Positions 50,698 through 62,108 of a DNA stretch of 64,000 nucleotides are shown piece after piece. The stretch is from Collybiopsis luxurians FD-317 M1 (taxonomy: Eukaryota; Basidiomycota; Agaricomycetes; Agaricales; Omphalotaceae), in the NCBI GenBank assembly GCA_000827265.1, contig KN834782.1, forward strand, positions 467,081 to 531,080. Reading direction: 5' to 3'. The notes beneath the pieces are model-generated. The model made no database searches and was not told where the DNA came from. It saw only the letters and a list, made by a program, of their open reading frames with translations. Within the stretch, counting starts at the first letter, position 1. Each line of letters opens with the position of its first letter. The position numbers and the translations under genes are program-made.

Positions 50698-53600
50698 TCA
50701 ATCATCATGTTTCTTCTTCGAGAAAAAGCTTCTCTTTTTCTTTTCCGACGAGGTCGAGCTTATCGAGGTTGAGCTATTGGAGTGCGTCAACGAAGGAGCT
50801 GAGAGAAGAGGACCAGATGATGATGGAGATGGCGCTGTGGGGCTACCGTCTGCAGCGTTGGAACGGAATGAGGCAGCTCCCATCGCCCGAATAAGTCCCC
50901 TAGTAAAGATGTCAGAATCATGCAAAGGGAGACTGTGTTTGAGCACGGACCTTTGCGTCGCATCCACATAATCCTCTCTGTTCATCCTTTTCGACGTTTT
51001 CACGGCTAAGCCCTTGTCTGAGATATCGTACCCTTTTTCTTTGAGCCTGCAGATCGTGCGTAGTGTGCACCAGAGGAGTGGCGGGGCAGTACGGCAAAAA
51101 TAAGGCAAATTGAAAGGTGACAGGTCAGGATAGAGATTAATGAACTGCGGAGCAGCAAGGGTGAACAAAACGTACTTGTCCTTTGTAGATTTTACCCCCT
51201 CCGACACCGAACCTCGTACAGAGACAATAGCATATATAATTCCAGCAAACACAGCGATAGTCTTGACGGTCCCAGTATTGAATCATTAGAACGTAAACGG
51301 AGCTCCAGATGTCCTGTACCCACTACGATTAGCGCAATGAAATCACCCCTAGAAATACCTAGTTAGTTACTAGTCCTATTCCTTGACCAAGTCAGTAAAA
51401 AGAACGCACAAGTCAGCCATATTTACAACAAGACGACTCCGTTCAAAATCGAGACCGAGTCAGGATACTTAGTTCCGACTTTCAAGGTTAAAGATACACA
51501 GAGCGAAAATGCCAGTTGACGGCGTCAGGTAGGATAAAGGAGTATGATGAGAGAATAAGGATAAAGAGAGTGAGTTGATACTTCAAGTCGGTCACTGGAC
51601 GCTTTCAAGTTGGCCGTGTCAAAGTGGAGTTGAGAAGGAAAAATTGGCGCTCAGCGCATCAACAAGAGGGTGACTCGGACCGGAGATCTTACCGGTTCGG
51701 ACATACGGCTTCGGAGTTCGACAAGTTGCCTTTTTTGGGATACTCAGCCGCTTTGCCAGGTCAACTCGTACCTCAACCGCAGCCACCTCGAATTCGATAA
51801 CTTACGAAGAGAAATGCAAATACAAAACGTTCAGCTGAACTCATGAAACTTATATAGACAAGTACAGTGTATGCAAAGTAACTCTATGTATGCAATTTGT
51901 ACAGTCTCATCGTATCGCGTGCTAATATACAGTTACTGATAGCACTGCGCCCAATTCTCACCATAAACACAGTTATCAAAATCAAGTTTGGTGTAGCCAT
52001 CGCGAGAAATGATGCAGGTATTCTGTGACCGCCAAAGGTTGCGGCGATACTGAGGGGGGATCCAAACAATTCCATCACGGCAGGGAGGGAAGTAAATCCA
52101 ACCATCAGATGACATTGTCCAAGATTTATTCGCTGCAAAAATTAGTTCGGGAAGTATGTGAGAGAATCTGCATAGACCTACGATTAAGTGCTTCTATGGT
52201 GGTTTCTGCCAAATTAGAAGAGGATGTAAGTAATAAAATACTGTTATCATGGCCCCACAGGGGCTTACCTTGGTCCCCAGTGGTGATATCCCAAATTATG
52301 ATTGCGTTTTCATAAGATCTAGAAGCTACCCTAGTTCCTTCTGGAGAGAATACAACTGATAAGACACCGGCATCATGGCCCTTAAGGGGATCTCCTACTT
52401 GTGCACCTGTAGTGGCATCCCAAATTGTAATTGTTTGATCATCAGATGCTGAAGCAATTTTGGTCCCATTAGGAGAGAACACAGCGGAGTAAACAAAAGC
52501 ATTATGGCCCTTCAAGGGGTCTCCTACTTGTGTGCCAGTAGTGGCATCCCAAATTCTGATTGTCTCATCATATGATGCAGAAGCAATCTTAGTCCCATCA
52601 GGAGAGAAAGCAACTGAAGAAACTCCACTTTCATGGCCCTGAAAGGGATCCCCTACTTGGAAACCGGTAGCGGCATCCCAAATTCTAATTGTCCTGTCAT
52701 CAGATGCAGAAGCAACCCTTGTCCCATCAGGAGAAAAAACAACTGATATGACCATGGAATTATGGCCCCACAAGGGGTTTCCTACCTGAGCACCAGTAGA
52801 GACATCCCAAATTCGGATTGTCTTGTCATCAGATCCAGAAACAACCCTAGTACCATCAGGAGAGAAACCAACTGATGTGACAAAAGAATCATGACCATTC
52901 AAAGGATTTCCTACTTGTGCACCAGTAGTAACATCCCAAATTCTAATTGTCCCATCCCTGGATCTTGAAGCAAGGTTGGTCCCATCAGGAGAGAAGACAA
53001 TGAATGCGACAGAATTATTATGGCCCTCCAAGGAATGTCCTATTTGGGAACAAGTAGTGACATCCCAAATTCTGATTGTGGAATCATTGGATACAGAAAC
53101 AAACTTTGTCCCATCAGGAGAGAAAGTCATTGACATGACTTCATTATGGCTCCACAAGAAATTTTCTACTTGGGCACCAGCAGTGGCCTGCCAAATTCCC
53201 ATTATGGTATCATTAGATCCAGAAGCAACCTTGGTCCCATCGGGAGAGAAGGTAACTGATCTGGCTGCATAATCATGACCCTGCAAAGGATCTTCTAGTA
53301 CTTGGGCACCAATAGTGACATCCCAAACTCTGACTGTCCTGTCAAAAGATGCAGAAGCAACCCTGGTTCCATCAGGAGAGAAGGCAACAGATGTGATCCA
53401 ACCATTGTGGCCATGCAAGGGATTGCCTACTTGGGCACCAGTAGTGGCATCCCAAATTTGAATTGTATTATCAGAACATCCAGAAGCAATCATAGTCCCA
53501 TCAGGAGAGAAGGCAAGTGATGTGGCCTGATTATTGTAGCGCTCCAAGGAACCTCCTGCAGCTAATTCTGCACTGGTAGTGGCATCCCAAATGCGGAATG

Positions 53601-54000
53601 TCTTATTTTCGGAGTTACATGCCACCCTAGTCCCATCAGAAGAGAAGGTAATACAGTCGACCAGGTGGCCAGGCTTAATTCTCATGTCAGCACCAGTAAT
53701 GGTATCACAAATCTCAATTATGCTTTCATAGGTTCCAAAAGCAACCCTAGTCCCATTGGGAGATAAAAAAAGTGAAGGGTCACTATTATCATAATACTGC
53801 GAGGAATCTCCTCCTTGGGCACCAGTAGTAGCATCCCATATTTTAATTGCATTGTCAATAGACACTGAAACAACTCTAGTCCCATCACGGGAAAACGTAA
53901 CTGATGTGATTGGAGCTTCATGGCGCTGCAAGGAATCTACTACTTGGGTACCAGTGGTAACATCCCACATCATGATTGTCTTATCCAAAGAAGCAGAAGC
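50690..54000. repeat. Segmental duplication, left copy (partner 60880-64000)
   Basis: The small hypothetical gene, the spacer and the 3' half of NLR 2 recur in the same order and orientation at 60880-64000. Matching landmarks: TCATCATGTTTCTTC at 50702 and 60889; GACAAGTACAGTGTATGCAAAGT at 51857 and 62029; SSDGWIYFPP tails at 51933 and 62109. Confidence 0.8.
50698..51252 (-). CDS. Hypothetical protein downstream of NLR 2, intact copy
   Basis: 184-residue frame, not recognised. It begins FAGIIYAIVSVRGSV (hydrophobic), has NREDYVDATQRSVLKHS in the middle, then a Ser/Pro-rich stretch and a basic end (SFFSKKKHDD). A further upstream exon starting at ATG 51420 (MADLCVLFTDLVK) is likely, because the same start and spacing occur in the second copy at 61592. 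A short intron beginning GTACGTTTTG near 51174 is possible, so the exact frame of the first third is uncertain. Sits 680 bases beyond the NLR 2 stop on the same strand. Confidence 0.45.
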   Translation of the reverse strand: MFAGIIYAIVSVRGSVSEGVKSTKDKYVLFTLAAPQFINLYPDLSPFNLPYFCRTAPPLLWCTLRTICRLKEKGYDISDKGLAVKTSKRMNREDYVDATQRSVLKHSLPLHDSDIFTRGLIRAMGAASFRSNAADGSPTAPSPSSSGPLLSAPSLTHSNSSTSISSTSSEKKKRSFFSKKKHDD

Positions 54001-57000
54001 AACCATAGCCCCATCAGGAGAGAAGGCTACTGATGTGACTGCTTTTTCATGACCTTGAAAGGGATCTCCTAGCTGGACACCAGTAGTGGCATCCCATATT
54101 CTGACTGTCTTATCCTCAGATCCAGAAGCAAGTTTAGTCCCCTCAGGAGAGAATGCAACTGATGTGATTGACTTATTGTGGCCCTGCAATGGATCTCCTA
54201 ATTGGGCCTCAGAAGTACTAGTGGCATTCCAAATTTGGATGGTTTCATCTTCAGATGCAAAGGCAACCTTGTTCCCATCTGGAGAAAAGGCAACTGATGT
54301 GATCTTACTATCATGACCCTTCAAGGGATCTCCAATTTTTGCACCAGTAGTGGCATCCCAGATTTGGATTATGTTATCTTCAGTTGTAGAAGCAATTCTA
54401 GTCCCATCTAGAGAGAAGGCAAGTAATTGAGCTGGTTTGCTGCCCTTCAAGGGTTCCTTCACTTGGGAACTAGTTGTGGCATTCCAAATCATGATTGGAC
54501 TTTCCCAGGACTCAGGAGCAGCCCAAGTCCCATCAGAACAGACAGAACTTGATGTGAATAAGTCGCTATGACCCTGATCTTTGAAGGGATATTGCATTTG
54601 GACACCTCTGGGGGTGATATCCCACATTTTAATGAAGCCATCTTCAGATGCACAAGCAAGCCTTGTTCCATCATGAGATAACTGGAAGGCAACTAAGCTG
54701 GGTCCATAGTCATAATATTGCAAGAGATCTCTTACTTGGCCATCAACAGTGGTATTACAAATATGCCTTACATAAACCTGACATACAGAAGCAACTTTAG
54801 TCCCATCAGGGGATAAGGTAACTGATTTGACTCGATAATTATGCCCCTGCAATGAAGATCCTATTTGGGCACCAGTAGTGGCATCCCAAACTTTTGTTGC
54901 CATATCTTCAGATGCAGAAACTACCCTACTGCCATTAGGAGAAAAGGCAACTGATGCAACTGCCCCATCATGCCCCTGGAAGGGATCCCCTATTTGAGTT
55001 CCAGTATTGGCATTCCACATCCTAGTTGTCCCATCCTCTGAGCCAGAAACAATCCTAGTCCCATCAGGAGTGAAGGCAACTGATCTGATCGGAGTACTAG
55101 TGTGGCCCTGCGAGGGATCTCCTATTTGGGCACCAGTAGTGGCATTCCAAATCTTTACATCACCTGAACCAGAAACAATCCTATTCCCATCAGGAGAGAA
55201 TGCAATACATTTGGGTAACTGTGAGAGTTCAATACAAGTAGAGTTGTCAAAGTCCCATGTTCTTGCTTTCTGTACAAAGTCCAATGTGTTTACAAGCCTT
55301 GGGATATACCTCTTCTTTGGTGACCAAAAAGGACAAATGCTGAGGTACAGATGAGGTGTTATATCTTTCACAGGGCTTGCACCAAAAAGCCTTAAAAGCT
55401 TTCGCAAATCCCAAGCAGCTGTCCAAATACCATGCAGAGCACTGTCTTTACTATCAGTGCCCTGCTTGAATTGAATAAGTAATTCAACAACTGGAGCCAA
55501 TTAATCCATACCTTTATAAATTCTAACAATTCCCCACAAGTGTGCAATAATTTCAGTATGCTTATAGCTTCAATCCAGAAAACACCTCGTGTTTCAAGAA
55601 ACTTCTCTGCCCTTTCGACAGTCTCACATCCAAGTTCACTTTGAAATAAGTGGTATCCCCAGAAAATGCAGGAATATACCAATGTTTCTCCAATTTTCTC
55701 TGCCACTAGTTCATTGAAATTTGGAACCTCAGTATCAGGAATGAATGAGGAAGGTAGATTGCAGATATTGAATTTAAGTTGACTGTGCAGAATTGACAAG
55801 CATGAATCTGCCAACATTGAATGGCAACTTAATTTCTCATATGATCTTCCTAGTTTCTCGTCATATTCATACTTTTCAATAAACTCTGGAAATGATGCAT
55901 GAAAAGTGTACACAAAGTGATCCTTGTTGGAAATGTAAAAAACAGCTTGCAGGCTGTTTAACAGGTTTGTAACAACTTCTTCATCCAAAGTTAGCAACTT
56001 TGCTAAGGTGCTACATGTTACTGGTTGACCCAAAGATATTACTGCATGAATGATCTTCCAGTAATCCTTGAACTCCTCATCCTCCAGCTCATCTCTCACA
56101 ATGCTTTTTTTTACAATGCTAATATACAAGTTTGTCAGGGCTTGCGGACTTTTTTGTCCCATTAATGAGCCCAAAAATCTTTGTCTTTTGTGTGCTTTAC
56201 TCTCTGGATAGTTGACAAACTTTGCCACAGTGGCTGCATAAATGAAAAGTTGACCAGATATACTTGTAAGTTTTGTCAATTCTTCCACAGAGGGCTCCAC
56301 ACTTTGCAGTGTAGTCTGCAAATATTTGTATATGTCTTTCTCTACTGCACTTTTTTCCACATTATGAAGGATAAACTCTTTAATCATAGAAACTTGTGAT
56401 ACTGAATTATTGTCAACCATTAGGGTTTGGATGGCCTGTTCTGGTCTGCTAGTGAAGAGAAACTTCAATCCTGGCATCTTGCTACTCTGGATAGCAGGTA
56501 TGAGAGCCTTGATAGTCTCTGATACATCATCACATTCATCCAGTGCATCCAAAACAAACACCGGTGTACATGATTGCATTGTCCTAGCCTGGATAGAGGC
56601 CACCCAGGGCTTAACAAGGAGTTCCAAAACTTGAACATGAGGACTTTTTGTGACAATATCTGGGTCCTCAGCCAATAATTTTCCAAGATGGCCATTAAAT
56701 TCCAGGGAGTATTGGGCTAACTGATATGCCAGTGTAGGAATTATGAACCTATAATCTCTGCACTCTGGAATCTGTCTAGAGCAGAAGAAAGATCCAGCGA
56801 GGCAGTTTTTTTCTTGCAAAATTAAGCAGATGGACTTTGCAATAGTGCTTTTCCCAGTTCCAGCCATACCACAGATCCAGTAGCCTGAGGAGCCATGAGG
56901 ATTACATGCCCAGGCTTCAATTTCAGCCAAAATTTCGACTCGAGTTCCTTCAATGCAAGGATTACGCCTCTGCTGAGCACCGAGTTCATAGTCATGCAGT

Positions 57001-57430
57001 GCTTGCACCGAATAATACTTTTTCAATGACTCTCCCTTCCACATGTTGTCATATGGTTTATGCTGTGATTTTTGTTGCTGCCAGCTTATCTTGTACTGAT
57101 TACCTTGAACAAATGTGAACTCCCCATTGTTGATGTTAAAATGGTGTGCTTGGGTAAAAAATCCTCCTGAGTTTGGTCCAGGCAAAGCAGATGATTCAAT
57201 TATTTGACCTTGAGTAGTTACATTCTCATGGGTCATGTTTTCCATTGCTGTAAAATGACTGTAGTTCAACATTCCTGTACTGCAATTTGCTCACAAGCTA
57301 TCTTACCCAGAATATAAGCATTAGTGGGACCAACATCTTCTCCGGTGGAGGAAGAACTGGGTAGTCCAGGACTCTGATTCCTCGACTGAGCAAATGCTTT
57401 CTGGAACATCTGGATATGTTCCCGGAACAT
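51933..57430 (-). CDS. NACHT-WD40 NOD-like receptor, about 23 WD40 repeats (NLR 2)
   Basis: Paralogue of NLR 1. Start ATG 57430 (MFREHIQMFQKAFAQSRN); exon 1 ends at 57307. The main part runs through FTQAHHFNINNGEFTFVQGN, Walker A GMAGTGKST, Walker B PVFVLDALDE and a helical linker to EFIK. A 47-nt intron there then joins QGTDSKDSALHG in the new frame; the alternative is a frameshift. About 23 WD40 repeats follow, some lacking key residues (VYVRHICNTTVDGQ; GIWQATAGAQ). The 3' end has two introns around a 24-base exon (52205-52182) reading ETTIEALN, then NKSWTMSSDGWIYFPP, IWIPPQYRRNLW and GENWAQCYQ, with stop 51933-51935. Expected to be a non-self recognition switch whose propeller senses ligand. 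Confidence 0.83.
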
Positions 57431-57855
57431 TGTTAACTATAACAGGCTGATCTTTTGGTAGTGTGGACTATGAGAAGGCAAGTTGATGGCGTTGAAGGAA
57501 AAGGATACTGTCAAAGCGCATGCGATATTTATGCAACTCTTTCGGCAGCTGTACAATAAGGTTCAATTAACAGCTCGCAAAGAATCTGATTTTCTTTCAA
57601 TTGAAATCACTAATCGTTCCTCGACTGAGCAAATGCTTTCTGGAACGTCTGGATATGTTCCCGGAACATTGTGAACTATAACAGGCTGATCTTCTGGTAG
57701 TGTGGACTATGAGAACACAAGTTGATGGCGGTGAAGGAAAAGGTTACTGTCAAAGCCCATCCGATATTTATGCAGCTCTTCCGGCAGCTGTACAATAAGG
57801 TTCAATCAACAGCTCGCAAAGAATCTGATTTTCTTTCAATTGAAATCACTAATCG
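57378..57855. repeat. Duplicated 239-bp NLR 2 promoter and start region
   Basis: Two exact-length tandem units, 57378-57616 and 57617-57855. Each contains the antisense of the NLR 2 start (GGAACATTGT), ACTATAACAGGCTGATCTT and CAGCTGTACAATAAGGTTCAA. They differ at only a few sites. Confidence 0.9.
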
Positions 57856-60807
57856 ATGCAGCCCCCCCAACACCGCCAGTACCATTCTTGCTGTCACTCG
57901 AAGATCAATCAACTACTGAATTCGAATACATACATACTACATCAGTGCACACTCGGTACAAGGATTTGAACTTTGACCGACAAAGTACCAAATTTCGAAT
58001 GACAAGGCATCCCCGCAGGTGATGAACAGCATCCAAAGGATGCGCAAGGTCTGGCCTATGCTACATCGACTGATAAATATCGGGATTATAGTCCAGCAGG
58101 TATTATCGAGTTGCAGCTTGTTATACTCACGGTTATTTTCATCACCGATGGACGCGGAGGGATTGGAAAGCGGAAAACAAGCAAGTCAGTGGGGGTCCAG
58201 GTCATAAGACAACAGATGGTAGTAAACGTGCACAGCATCGATGGTCTTAGGACCGGAAATAGAGGACAATGCAATGGAAACGAAAACATGGGCGCGGAAC
58301 CCACGTATGAGGAAGCAACAGGGGTCGACAAACTATGAGGGTTCAATCCATACATACTGAAGCATCATGGGGCGCAGCCTGATTAGCTTCCACTTTGCTC
58401 GTTCCTTGTGCGCGCGTCCTATAAAGCAGAACGTAATATTCTGAATATTCTACCGGAGAGCAACGAAAATGATCAACTACGTGCGTTTCCACGATCCAGT
58501 CCGTACCATTTCACTCAACTTTGGACGTCAGGTTGCAACCTAACTCCTCGTTTTCGTACTCTGTTCATTTCACGGTGGGCCCAACGCTGGCGAGGCAGCC
58601 TAACGTGTGTCCAGAACTATGGGAAGGGTCAGAGCAGCGCGTTGAGTGCGAGGCGATGTGGATGAGTGACAGACCAGATCCTTTGAAGGCGATCGGGGAA
58701 AATCTGACGGAGCTTGCCTGAAAAAACTTGAGAGCAATACACCTATATTCGGAAGGATTCTTCGTGCGACGTCCAATGTGGTCTATGCTGCAGCTACAGC
58801 TAGATAAACGCATCACTAGTAGCATCCCGAGATGAGATTTATAGTAAGCCAGAGAGAATGGCGACATACCGAAACCCAAATTCTGAGATCGGAATGGATC
58901 CTGCTCATTCGCTATTAGCATCGTCCTCATCTTCAAATCTAGCCCAAATCGAGTCCATCGCCACATAATCGGTCTCGGTAGAGATTCGACGGACACTAGG
59001 AAGTTTTACCGGGATGAAAATCGTGGGCTTGAGGCGAAGTATGTGCCAATGCCGTCGCAAGTAAAAGAATGCCAGTTGTGAAGCCTTGACTCTTGATACG
59101 TTGAATTGAACAGTCGTACTGCTTCAGATGAAACGGCGAGAATTGAGAGAGTACAGATGGTGTTTCGAATCGACTGCTAACCTTTGACTGTTCTGGATAT
59201 GAGTTTAATTGTAAGGACGAAGAAAAGCCAAGCCGAGATTGAATACCTGATAGCCATCCTCAACTCTAATTTGGTGTTACAATGCGTCCTCAGCTGAGCA
59301 ACAGGCCCTCCCGTTCTCAAAATCAAGGATAAATATAGAGTTGTACGTCCTGTTGAGCCGATCCGGGAACACCGGTCCGTGTATTTGAATCACTGGATTA
59401 GGAACGGTCACGTTGCGCCTGTCGTTGCTGTATCCCGACGACTTTCACGCGTACAACCACCGTTGCAAATAATATCTAGCACAGTTACTGCTAAATATCG
59501 GCATTCATACTGACTGTTAATGTTGTGCTCGACTGACAAAGGAAGAGGTTCGGCGGGTGGACGACGAAGACACAACGTACCTCGGCAAGGATGGGTTTGT
59601 CCATATTGAAGGGAAAGAAGAATCCGCGTGTAATGATTGATTAGGCAACTCGCATTTGAGTACACAGTGATGGTCACGCTCATAAAACCATCCATTACTC
59701 CCATCCATCCTAAAATCGCTATCGTGAATCAAACCGCCCAGCGCCCTCCCTTCAACCTCTCCCTCAAGCTCGAGTTTGTCTCAGTCTCTGGTTCTCGAAA
59801 GACTCGACATAGCACCGCCGTCCGTACAAAGAGTCAGCTCAAATTAGCACAAGTGGATTCTTGGAGTCAAATGGTCACTGCTCAATTGCAAAACGACGGC
59901 TTGATTTCGCACCCTCATTCCTGTCTCATGGATAAGTACTACTGTAATTAAGGTATGAATCCATTGTATCACCTTGAGGTATACATTCATTTAGCTCTAA
60001 AGTCACACTCTTTTTATATTTGGGGAAATACGATCATCTTAACTAGCACCACTACACCTCTTACAGTAATTAGGATGAACTTCCACTTATATATTGTCCG
60101 TATTGCTAGCATTAGCTCAATTTGTCCCCAAGCGAACCTTCTCTTGCACCCGCTTTGGAAAACATCGGCCGGAGTGTATGTCTTTCAACAACCTGGATGG
60201 ATCAAAGCCTTGTTGAGACGGATAAAGTGGTACACTGTTACAACCTCTTTGAATCGACGCATTCTCGTCTATCAATTAGCACTGCAGGCCCTAGTGGGAA
60301 ATAGCTTTCCAGCAGTCCTCCGAGGTTGCGCCTTCGAAGTGTGTATTCCTGAACTGAGCTCACCAACTGGTAAATCGATAAATCAGGCCGATATTAATGG
60401 TGGCGACCAATACAAGATCCATACCTTGACGTCCAACTCGATGACCAAAGCTCAGAATTTCAAGGCTCCAAAGTGCGCGGAGCCAAATGAGGATAGATTA
60501 TCGTAGGCGACGCACTGATGAGGTTGCATTTCCCTAGCGTAGCCAAAGGTTCAAAATGAGCGATGTAACTTCCGGAGTTCAAGCTGCATATGTATACGTA
60601 ACTCGGAGTTGCATTTACCCATCCCTCTGTATTCGCCCGTTTTGATTAGTTTTCCCAGTCGAGATGTCCTCCATAGTCCGAGATATCGTAATTTGGTAGT
60701 TGTTTTGAGTTTGCATATTACGGATCATATAAAAATGGAGAAAATAACAGATGAGGAAGCCTAAAAAGAGCAACTGTCAGAGAAGAGCACGCCAATGGAG
60801 CAAATGT
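57856..60807. other. Intergenic, no gene recognised
   Basis: About 3 kb upstream of NLR 2. Open frames of 85-183 residues exist on both strands (58408-58665, 58565-58996 minus, 59955-60506) but show no motifs and no clear intron-exon pattern. A TATAAA-like CCTATAAAGC occurs at about 58418. I see no transposon or RNA feature. Confidence 0.4.
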
Positions 60808-60879
60808 CTAGGTGAACCTCGACCCAGCAAGGACGAGCCAAGAATTTTCCTTCATATCTACCATCGTCTTGCCTCGGCT

Positions 60880-61592
60880 CCTGCGATCATCATGTTTCTT
60901 CGAGAACAAGCTTCCCTTTTTTGCATCTGATGAAGTCGAGCTTATTGAGGTTAAGCTATTGGGGCACATCAACGAGGGAGTTGGGGGAAGAAAGCTGGCT
61001 GATTGTGGAGATGGCACTATGGCATTATGCCTGCAGCATTGGTAAGGAATGAGGAGACTCCTGTTATTCGGATGAATCCCCTAGCAAAGATGTAAAAATC
61101 ATAAGGATCGAGAATTTGTGTTCAAGCGCGGACCTGTGCGTCGCATCGACATAATCCTCTCTGTTCATCCCTTTTGACATTTTCACTGACATACCCTTGG
61201 CAGAAATATCATGTCCGGGTTTTTTCATTAAACCTGCAAGTTGCTTGTAGTGTGTACCAGGGGAGTGGCTGGGTAGTAGGGCAAAAATAAGGCAAATCAA
61301 AATAGCAAGTGAGGATGAAGATAAATTAACTACGGAGCAGCGAGGGTGAAGGAAACGTACTTGTCCTTTGTAGATTTCACCACCTCCGACACCAAAACCT
61401 CGTACAGATATTATAGCATTTATGATTCCAGCAAACAGAGCGATGGTCTTGTCCGGCCTGATTAAAACGAAAAAGAAGCTATAAACGTCGCGTACTCATT
61501 GTGACAGGCGCAAATGATCCCTGGATAGCCTTGGTTAGGAATTCTTCCAGGTCCTTGAACAAGTCAATGAGAAAAACGCACAAGTCAGCCAT
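60880..61592 (-). pseudogene. Decayed second copy of the hypothetical gene at 50698
   Basis: Begins MADLCVFLIDLFK at ATG 61592, has NREDYVDATHRSALEHK, and ends in the Ser-rich SISSTSSDAKKGSLFSKK. Compared with the copy at 50698 it has frameshifts in the middle and after the EHK segment, so no single frame covers it. It lies beyond the 3' end of NLR 3, as the other copy does with NLR 2. Confidence 0.6.
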
Positions 61593-62108
61593 ATTCACAA
61601 CAAGATGACACTGTTCAACCTTTGGGGCTAGTTCACAATCGAGGCCTAGTCAGAATAGCTCTGAATTTCATTTCAAGTTAAGATATACACAGAGCGCAAA
61701 TGTCAGTGGACGGCGTCAGGCAGGATAAAGCAGTACGATGAGAATAGGATAAAGAGAAGGAGTCGAAGCTCCAAGTCAATCACTGGATGCTTTTCAGTTG
61801 GCTGTGTCAAACTGGAGTGGAGGAGGGAAAAATTGGTGCTCGACGTTCAACTCGAGCTGGGCAACACATGGTTTAGACATGCGGCTTCATTTTCCGTGTT
61901 GCCTTTTTTGTAGATTCTCAGCTGCTTTGCCAGGTCGACTCATACCTTAACTGCAGCCACCTCGAATTTGACAACTCACTAAAGTGCAAATGCAAAATGT
62001 TCAGCTGAGCTTATGGAACTTATATATATAAGTACAGTGTATGCAAAGTCACGGTAAGTACATGTTTGGAACTGTTACAATCTCATCGGGTCGCGTGCTG
62101 ATATACAG

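Noticed and set aside
59955..60506. 183-codon open frame upstream of NLR 2
   Set aside because: Composition looks random, with no motif, no conserved copy and no intron structure in a genome where real genes are intron-rich.
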